Source: Crossaster papposus
Taxonomy: Eukaryota > Echinodermata > Asteroidea > Velatida > Solasteridae
Reading direction: 5' to 3'
DNA length: 64,000 nt
Assembly: GCA_037893245.1 (NCBI GenBank)
Contig: JBAIAA010000243.1
Span: 248,001 to 312,000 of the forward strand
The notes beneath the pieces are model-generated. The model ran no database searches, had not been told where the DNA came from, and saw only the letters and a list, made by a program, of their open reading frames with translations. The first letter of the stretch is position 1. Each line of letters begins with the position of its first letter. Position numbers and translations under genes: made by a program. Positions 11,733 to 20,800 of this stretch are shown in pieces.

Positions 11733-12560
11733 GGGGTGTGTTCGAGCGTGTTACTCCCGATACATCGCGGAAACTTCAACATCAGTATTAGGCACGTGCC
11801 AGTATTTATTGTTACAATGTTGTAGTACTATTAAAGGGATCGTATACGTTTGGTAATTGGAACCCACTGTTTGTTTCAATCCTATATAGTTATAGATATA
11901 TACCATAAAACTAACCTGTAAAAATTTCATTTCAAAAGGTGGTAGCGATTTTGAGATATTGCCGAAAATCTGGAGCCGTTATGTCCACGCAGGAAGAATA
12001 ATCTGCATCGGATTACACAATCTGAGAAACGTCACTGCAGTAACACTTCTCAGATTCAAATTGTTGGGGATAAAAAGTGATATCATTTTCCATAACTGCA
12101 GTACTTCGAAGTGAAAAGTTTATAAAAATGCATTATACTATCCAAAGCTGCTGTACTTCTTACCAAGTAAGTTTTTATTGCCATTAATTTTCGGAGTAAT
12201 TACCAAGCGTATGCGATCCCTTTAAACTTTAGCAGACGACACTCATTGCAAGATGTTTGTCTATTTATCCAAGTTTCATGAGGATATACGCGAACATATT
12301 TCCCTTGCGTGTTATATACGGCAAAATAAAATCTTACGGGCATTCTAGACACTGAAAATATTTCCGAAAATTAACGTTATACCTTACCACCATCTTGAAT
12401 CAATCACGTGATTTCAAGCTCGTTTCGTCTGGTGCAAGAGAGTACTCCCGGTCTGACTGAGATTATATACGCTTGCTAATCCATGGGTCATACTCCTGAT
12501 GTTTGTGGGTTCAGGAGTATAATCTGTTAACATGAGTATTTACATGCTCGAACGTACCCC
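11733..12560. mobile_element. Inverted-repeat element carrying a nested insertion
   Basis: The outer ends are ggggtgtgttcgagcgtgt and a complement near 12545-12560. Family C (11831-12225) is inserted inside. The outer element is only moderately supported because its arms are short. Confidence 0.5.
11831..12225. mobile_element. TTAA-flanked element, family C
   Basis: It is bounded by TTAA on both sides, with ends agggatcgtatacgtttggt and its near complement. The interior holds a facing pair around ctgagaaacgtcactgcagt and cttctcagatt. No coding sequence. Its structure recalls an abundant short repeat of starfish genomes, which is recollection rather than a search result. Confidence 0.75.
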
Positions 12561-12595
12561 GTAGTTTCAGGGGCATTGCACCCTGGACTAATGCA

Positions 12596-12765
12596 CCCCC
12601 CCCCCCCCCCCCAGCTCCCCTGCTCAAGTGCCTTCACACTCAGCTGGTGAATATTTGGGGCCCCGCCCCGCCCAGCCCGCCCCGCCCTGCCCCGCCCCGC
12701 CCCGCCCCGCCCCGCCCCGCCCCGCCCCGCCCCGCCCCGCCCCGCCCCGCCCCGCCTCGCCCCTG
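12596..12765 (+). repeat. Poly-C run and CCCGC-type simple repeat
   Basis: A run of about 17 C at 12596-12612 is followed at 12660-12765 by an array of cccgc units (about 20). The open frame on the complement (AGRGG repeats) is an artefact of the repeat. Confidence 0.95.
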
Positions 12766-13732
12766 CAAACTGGCATCAAGTGAATGTAAAATTGCAATCT
12801 TGTACAAAACCTGATTTTTATGTGAATCAGTCAATTGAAGTAGAAACAAAAAATGTTCGAGAAATTTAGGGAAATTTTCATTACTAAACTTTCAGCTGTA
12901 ACGGATATTGGGAATGGTGTAATTTTTGTACATATACATACCATTGTAGAAGGGTAATCAAATTGTAAAAAAAGATATAAGAAACTGCCGCAGTTTTATC
13001 TTCATGAAAATTATTTAAATATCTTGTGTTCTGTGTGTAATGTGTGGCTGTACAGGTTATTCCTGAACAACTGCGGACTTGGAACAATATGGCTTCCTTG
13101 GTTAATAGAAACCTCTGAGGACCTGCAGACGATTTCACGAAACCTTAAGCTATAGCGCAAACTCCATTTGCGGCACAATTGTATTACACAAGATATGTTC
13201 ACGTATTAAAGTGTGATAATGCATAAGTCCACCACTTGTGCATTCATGGGTAGCGTACGTTGCAGCGTAGGGACTGCCATTGACCTATTTTACCAGTAAA
13301 TTGTCGTCATTGCTTAACCTATCAAGCGTGATAAAGGACACACAGCTTTGTGTTGCGCAAGTCCTTCGTATGATGTACGGTATGCACTTTTACGTGAATT
13401 CAGCTGCAGAGTCGAGAAAAAGTTTGTATTAAAATAAAAAGTACTGGTCCTTAGTAGTATATAGACAAAAACCAGCCTGGTTATGCAGGTGTCAAAGGAT
13501 AAACAAACGAATAACAAATGTTTACGCTGACTGACCTTAAACGTCAAAATCCAACTGCATGTTTTGTTGGAATCTGTTAGAATTGGTACTGGGACCTTAA
13601 ACTGACTGTCCTTTACATTGGTAGTAGGAGGTGATATTCGGGGTGAAAACCAACATTTTGGAACCACTTCAGGGGTGATGCATTTAATACAAATTTTGTA
13701 TAATACAGATTTTGTATAATCCAGTGCGTGTA

Positions 13733-13757
13733 ATAATAATAATAATAATAATAAAAA
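13733..13757 (+). repeat. Microsatellite (taa)n
   Basis: About eight taa units lie just inside the outer inverted arm near 13663-13682. Confidence 0.9.
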
Positions 13758-13854
13758 CTTGTATAGCGCTGGTATCTAGAAAATCTATTCACTGCGCTGG
13801 TAATACAGATTTCGTTTTTTGGCCGGGGTTGGGGCTATTTTCATGCTAGATACC

Positions 13855-14410
13855 ATGGAGCAATAAACTAGGAGTTAGAACAACCTAAGATAAAAGGAAA
13901 CACAGAAGGCCACCGACATGAGCTTTACGACTGCAAGGCTCGCTCAGTAAACAAAGCGAAATAACTAAATCAGATTACGCGCCACCGTGGCCTCGCCGGG
14001 GAAGTCGGGAAATTCCAGTCGCGTTGGATTGTTTTTTAGAACGCACATTTCACCAATTGGCTCTACCTGGCTCGCAGTGCAACATGTATCACCGTATTCC
14101 TCATGTCGACATTGTCTGCTTCGGTTATTTTTCTTTGAAAAATGTATTATTATACAAAAATTAACATTACAATTTTAGCTTTTTGTCATTACAGTGCTTA
14201 CTGATCTAGTTTATTCGCTGGTTCAGCTTTTGGAGAGTCGTTAGATTACCAGTGAAAACGCGGTGGCCATCTCTGTGCACCAAGCCTGGCCGTTGATGCA
14301 TTGGGCAATGATTGGGCGCAGTGCATTCTCTATGGTGGAGAGCCTGGGCGCTAATTGGATTAAGATAAGAGGGGTCTTTGTTCTAACTCCTTCTAGTTTA
14401 TTGCTCCATG
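13855..14410. mobile_element. Inverted-repeat element with atggagcaataaactag ends
   Basis: The left end atggagcaataaactag plus gagttagaac is repeated inverted at about 14378-14410. An outer pair, ccacttcaggggtgatgca at 13663-13681 and its near complement at 14454-14472, suggests a larger host element. The same end sequence forms tiny hairpins at 37144-37177 and, in variant form, at 39185-39219. Confidence 0.7.
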
Positions 14411-14563
14411 TAGATACCCACTTACTGTGCAAAATATCTCCAAAATGACCCAGTGCATCACCCCGAAAGTGGACATAATCATATTTCAATTAATCCATAT
14501 CCCGATTATCACCCCATACTATTATTGGGTTTAGGCATACCACCACAATCAGAGTCCAACAGT

Positions 14564-14837
14564 TTAACCAGTTCGCGCCGGAGGACATAATACACGCACA
14601 GTTTTCCCCCAGATTCAAAACGAATGACGCATAAACACGTCACGATCAAGGCCGGAAATGTCTGTCAGCAGCAAGCAAGGCCGGAAATGCTAGGGTGTGC
14701 TTCCCGGTACCATTGGCCTGAACCCGCTTCGGATCGAGTTTCGTAAAAAAAAATCCCGCGCCTCGGCTTAGTGATGTTAAAATAATCCTGCGCCTCGGCT
14801 CGGTGATGTTACAATAATCCGGGCGCGAACTGGTTAA
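14564..14837 (+). mobile_element. TTAA family A copy 4
   Basis: It has TTAA on both sides, ends ccagttcgcgccgg and ccgggcgcgaactgg, and the full family interior. The segment ctcggctnagtgatgttaaa is duplicated near the right end, which makes this copy about 30 bp longer than copy 1. Confidence 0.85.
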
Positions 14838-16440
14838 GTGGACTTTGCAAGAATGGGTACGGTTCCGAAAAACTCAAATTCTGATAGCATCAATGTCAAA
14901 CTGTTTTGTGCCTTAAACCAAAGCATGCAAAATGTCTGTACATAATATAGTTCACTCTTGTACACACACTAACCATTTTTTTTGTCAAATACCGTATTCT
15001 TAAAATATTTTTTTAATTGAAATTTATTTTGGCACTTTTTTTTTAATTTAAGTTATTAGTGTTTTATGCGGGGATTGCGTAAATAAAACAATGTAAAATT
15101 TGAAACCATATTAAAATGTTTTATTTTTATTTTATTTTGAAATTGAACTTTGTTTACTTTGTGCTACATCGTGGTGGGAGAAACAAATATTCGAATGAAA
15201 TTACCGAAGAAACTATTTTTGTATTTTTTTCCTGTACTTAATTTCAGTCACCAAATGTTATTTCCCACCATTGTTTGCTGCACAAAGCTTTGTGGCATAT
15301 CTTATCCGTCTTTGTAGTCTGTGAAAACTATTGTGTTCAATTTAATTAAAATGCTTGGTGTAGATATTACGAAAGATAATAAAAACATATTACACAAAGA
15401 TAGTCTGTTAGTGTGGAGTGTGTTGGTTGTGTTTAAGAAATTAATTAAGGTACCAGTCCCCAAGTGTCAAACTGCAGGTGTGGATCCTGAAGGGGCCACC
15501 CCCCCCCCCCCCCCCCCCTTACCAACCCCCAAAACAAATGTGCTGCATTACCTATATGCAAAAGCCCAGCATTAATTTGCAGATTTTCCCTAGCATGCAA
15601 ATATCACCTTGGTACGACCTAATTACTAAATGCCTGTTTAAACTATTCAATATTATTACTTACTCGGTGTTTACTCTATTTAGACTAAATTCTGCCTCCA
15701 CGCTTTGGCCAACGTAATATAGTGAACATTGATTTCCATCGAGGATTCCCAGGAAATGTACAAGACATCGTGTGCACGAGATACAAGTCTTGCGCACAAT
15801 TGGTTTTTTTAATGTCTCTTTAGGAGATCCATACTTAGTAGACCAATTGCCATTTTTTGGGGGGAGGGGGGGTGAGGAGGGTATTGAAGCAGCAAAAGTG
15901 CTCAAAATCTAAAGATAGGTGCTCGACAGGTAGCCCGGCTAAGTTTTTAAAAGCTCTGTGAATGCTGCATATCACTAGAAAACAATATTCTGGTATCTCC
16001 ATTTCAATTAAAAAGTTGCGGATTCATGATTTAAATTGCACCTGAAATTGCGCACACCCATGCACAGATCCAAATAATGGAAATTTTCTAACATGTGCGA
16101 CTTGACACATCTTTGGAAAGAGCCCTTGGTTTTCTTCAAAATAGCAGCTTATCAGATTGAGTAATTTCAGTTGAAAGTGAGCCTTTCAACAATAATTTGG
16201 TAGGTTACCTTTTTTCTAGCTGTAGTCTGTATTACTTTAATTGCTATACATTTTACAGAAGTTTGATATACAAACATGAAAATGTATTTCCATTGGTACG
16301 TACAAAGTACATCAGAAATAAATGCAAAAACAATTGCATTTTTCATAATTGCTTTGAATAAAATAAGTTTCAAAACTCCTAAAACGTATTCAATTAGGTT
16401 CATGAAGTTGTCAGAAAAACAGTCTTATCTGGTACATGTA
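14838..16440. other. Intergenic, AT-rich, no gene seen
   Basis: No exon with convincing splice sites and conserved protein was found. It contains a poly-C run at 15499-15518 and many A/T runs. The segment at about 16030-16170 resembles 4780-4860 (both carry atctttggaaa and tcaaaat). Confidence 0.6.
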
Positions 16441-16779
16441 TTAAAGGTAGGATACACCATTTGCAGATATCAAATAAATTTACTACCAAAATATTAGGAA
16501 ATATCGTACTTATTAGGCATCCAGCAAAAGGATTGCGCTAGATATCCTGCGATTGTTCCGAAAAATTAAAATTTATAAAAACAAATTTGCAATCGCCAAA
16601 AAAACCACATAAGAATCACTGCCTAACGCCGGTTGAAAACGAGCGCCGTTTTTTTTTATTTTCTCAGCATCCACGATTGTAAACGATTGACAGGTCAGTT
16701 AAACGATATTTACTATGAAATACAACCCCCCAAATCCACGATAATTCAAGCAATTACCAATGGTGTATCCTACCTTTAA
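16441..16779 (+). mobile_element. TTAA-flanked element, family B copy 1
   Basis: TTAA lies on both sides, with ends aggtaggatacaccatttgc and its complement. The interior carries gcatccagcaaaaggattgc and aaacgatatttactatgaaa. Other copies lie at 20305, 33022, 56365, 56966 and 63126, with a right-end scrap at about 4700-4723. Confidence 0.8.
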
Positions 16780-17258
16780 GTAGAACAAAAATCACCTTCT
16801 AAACAATAACCACACAGTTTCTACAAGTTTATTCCAATTCAAACATGTTTTTATTCACACTAATACAAATAAACTCCATTTTTAATATTGAAAGTTGTCT
16901 GTGATTTTCATACAAAGAAACACCACATAACCTATAATAATTTCATTTCCAACAGTAAGCTTGTGATGTACAATGTAAATAACTTTCACAATTTTGTTTA
17001 GATATTTGGTAGGGCCATGCACTCTTCAGAACAAATCATTCGGTATTAAAATCAATCTAAAACTTACTTGAGAAAGTCCACTCTAATTGAATAAAATAAC
17101 CGACGCTATGCCCACAGGGTTTGTCTGAACCCCAAAACTGAAATGGTTTTCAAATATTAGGAAAACTGAAAATGGTTTTTCTTTTGACGTTTACACATTA
17201 GAAAGTCTGGCATACATGTATGTACATGTTCCTGTAATGTTCAGTATGGACTATAGCA

Positions 17259-17456
17259 ATGACATTTCTTCATAAGCGGCTATGGCAACGGCTCGCTAAT
17301 CCGTCTAGAATGCTGTTGTCGGCTGTGCTACGACGTAGCACACTGCCTGTGTCACAGCTGCACGCTTGGGTCCATTGTCGAGTGCAGCTGCTGGACAAAG
17401 GCTGCTGTGCATATAATCCGATGACCGAGGAATTAATACCAGCCTCAAGGGGTTAA
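17259..17456 (-). repeat. Family E element copy, ending in TTAA
   Basis: The sequence ctcgctaatccgtctagaat, the words agcacactgcctgtgtcaca and gtgcagctgc, and the end aggggttaa recur inverted at 45375-45560. The two copies define a short repeat whose sharp end abuts TTAA. Confidence 0.6.
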
Positions 17457-17646
17457 AAGGCCTTTTAACATTTTTTTTTTTAAATCAACGTTTCTACCTA
17501 AATAAAATCTGTATAGACTATTATTCAGATGTCAACCTGAGAAATACACCAAAAACTGAAGAGCCGATGATGTACCTTCTACTGCATGTGCAAACCTAAT
17601 ACCTAAACATTTTTTCTTAAGACTCATTTGGAGGGATTCGGTAACA

Positions 17647-17652
17647 TTTATT
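17647..17652 (-). terminator. Poly(A) signal of ATP5PD
   Basis: AATAAA on the - strand, about 80 bp downstream of the stop codon. It is the expected cleavage signal for this gene. Confidence 0.7.
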
Positions 17653-17732
17653 GAATCAACGCTTTACCCCTAATCAATATAAGCCTGCAGACTCCATGAA
17701 CCCTGCGGGCTGGGCGTGTCGATACCCCAAGC

Positions 17733-17864
17733 CTAGCCCTCCCAGGCCGGGTAATGGGGCCACCATGGGTACTTCTTTTTCTGCTCTTCTATCTGTGGGA
17801 AGTTCTCCTCCTGTTCCTCCACGGTCATCTCCTCGAAGGGGATCATGTTCTGTAACTTGACGAT
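17733..17864 (-). CDS. ATP5PD: ATP5PD exon 5 with stop
   Basis: The acceptor tctttcgtag is just above 17864. It encodes IVKLQNMIPFEEMTVEEQEE through YPWWPHYPAWEG and the stop tag at 17735-17733. Confidence 0.96.
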   Translation of the reverse strand: MVKLQNMIPFEEMTVEEQEENFPQIEEQKKKYPWWPHYPAWEG

Positions 17865-20800
17865 CTACGAAAGACACAGCAAGAGAGGACACGTGAACAA
17901 ATATTCCCTTTTTGTTTTATTAGCAGGCCGAAACGACTAGTATTTAGGCCGCATCCGAATCTCTTGTCTATTGCTACTGTTTAGGTGTTCGCCCATTACA
18001 ACTACGCCTGATCATTCTGACCTAGCCGTAGCTCTGGAAGTGTTAATTTTTTAATAATTAATTGTTCAATGTTCGAAACTGTGTTATGACTGAATATTCG
18101 AAACTACAAAAAATGAGAAAAACAAATTGTATTTAGATATTTTTTTTTTTTGTAATACAAAGTTACTGAATGGAGGTGATATTAAACTGTATTTGTTGCT
18201 TGATCTGTGTAACTTTCTGGTACATGATTATTGAGTTTGATTCTCTGAAAAAAATATGTGCAATATAGTTTGTATAGCACAGGAACTCTGGCTGCCCGGA
18301 GCCCTGGTGTGGTTGTCCCGACGCCGTCCGGGCCCGGGATAAAGCTCTGCGACAAAATATCTCTCCTCTAAAAGCACAAGCCATTATGTGATGTAACAGA
18401 CCACGGCATCTGTCACTTTAGTAGGAATATTCAAACCGGCAAAATGCTATTCGAATATTAGGTTGATATTCGAATATTTGATATACACAAATGTACATGT
18501 ATTTGAAACAGCCCTATCTGAAAGCCCATTTAAGACACAGCCTGACAGCCTCCACCAGATCTTTTGTTTTCTCTATTTCTTGCTTCACGGCCATTTTCAC
18601 GGTCAATTACATACAATTGACTTTGCGGACCTCAAAAAAATTGCGGCGGCCGCAGGAATTCCACGGGCGCCTTAGGGCAGCCTTAAGGCGGCCATACGGT
18701 GCCCGTACGGTGGCCTTGCGGTATGTGGCACACCCTGCGGGCAACGCAAGGCCCACGCACGGCTCCCGTACGCCCGCCACGCGCGATCCGTACGGCCGTG
18801 GGAATGCTGCGGCGGCCCTATAATTGCTATTGGCCGTAGATAGTTTAGATCCTACGGCCGCCGCGGCAAATGCGACTTAGGCTTAAGCTACTTAACACAT
18901 CTTAGGCATCATACCTCCTTCTTATACTGTGTGATACGAAGCTCAGACCCCTTCTTGAATTCATCTGTCATGGTGTCCTATTGAAGCAACAAGAACAAAA
19001 TGTGTTATAAAGCCACATGTATTTTTTTATATTGGGTTTTGCTTTTCACCAACGTATTGTATAACACTGTATACTCGGTGTTGATCCAAGAGATTATTGG
19101 AGAAAGAAAATCAATTGGGTGGGACCCGAACCCCCGACCCCCTGCTTTCTAAGCCTGCAACGGTTACACGGTTACCCGGTTAACCGACCGTTCAAATGGT
19201 TACACGGTTACATTTTTTCCGGTTCGGTTAACCTCAATAATTGTCAACTTTGCGTGGGTTTCGTTGGAGCAGGTCACAAATAGTACAATTCGGGCGATTC
19301 ACAATGCAGTGCGCCACCAAGCGTTTGACTCAAAAGAGCCACTTTTAAACTTTACGGTCGACTTCTTCCGTATATCACACTGTAGTGAAATATCTATTCT
19401 TTATTGTTCACACGAGGTACAACACAAACATAAATGTATCCGGAAGCGTCGTTGATTAAAACATTGTTATTTGCAGAAAAAAATTGAACTTTAATCGTGC
19501 GCGTCCAAAAAGACGTAAAAACTGATGAGTTCATGCAAAATGAATACCGTTTTTCAAACTGATGCCGACTTTTTCCCATGATGCACTGCGGGTATAGCAG
19601 GATTTGCGCCTCCAACGGCAGCTTCTAGTTATTGTGAATCGCTCGAATTGAATAAATTTTGTATGGACATTTCTAATAGCTTATTTAACATATAGCCAGT
19701 CGGCCTATACAATTTGATGCAGACAATTAGCAATCGCAGATCTGCGATTATCAACATGTACTACGCGCACACACTAGATTTCTTGATAAAGCCCATGCAT
19801 TTTTTTATTTTTTTATTATTTTTTATTTTTTTTAAATGTTGGTTACGGTTAACCGTAACCGCAAAACAACGGTTACACGGTTAATTTAATAACCGGAAAC
19901 TGGCAGCCTTAGTGGAGATGTCTTACCACTTGACCACCAAGCTAGCAGGTGTCGGCTGGTTGGTTTGAATCAGAATCTACAACGTTAAAAAAATACGGCA
20001 GTGAAGGCCAAAACCCAATATTGAATTTACATCACCCGACGCAAAATTTCCTCTTTGAAACACTACTGTATTGCTCATTTATTCTAGGTTTCCTTTTATA
20101 CAAAGAAACCCCCTAAAATAGTCAGAATGAGCCATCTTACCATTTCTTTGGATTGCTGGTCAACCTTGACAGAGACAGTATCCTTAGGGTAGGGTACTTT
20201 CAACTCATCAAACTGCACCAAAAACAAAACTGTTATAAATGTAGATCTGTTCAAACTAATTAATTACTACAAGACTGACTTGTAGATCATGCTTCACTGA
20301 GAGCTTAAAGGTAGTATACACCATTTGCAGATATCGAAAATATTTACTACCAAATTATTAAAACATATCTTACTCATTTGAAAGTAAATAATAATTCTAG
20401 GCATCCAGCAAAATGATTGCGCTAGTTATCCTGTTATTATTCCCCACCCCCCCCAAAAAAAAATTATACAAAAACATTAGCGATCCCAAAACGGCGATCG
20501 CGGAAACAAACTAAGATAACATAAGAATAACTGCTCGACGCCTGTTGAAAACAAACGCTGTTTTCGTGCTTTTCTTGGCATCCAGGTCAGTTAAACGATA
20601 TTTACTATAAAATACAACCCCCAAATTCTACCCATTCATGATAATTCAAGCAATTACAAATGGTGTATCCTACCTTTAAACACAGAGAATGAGGCATCAC
20701 AACATACTAGGGTTAAATGTGAATGAACGTTTTGAAAGTTTGCATCACAAATGCTTTGCCTTGGCATTACAAATTCATGTTTCAGGCTTTTAAGCACACC

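Noticed and set aside
12640..12849. AGRGG repeat protein on the complement
   Set aside because: Translation of the CCCGC simple repeat.
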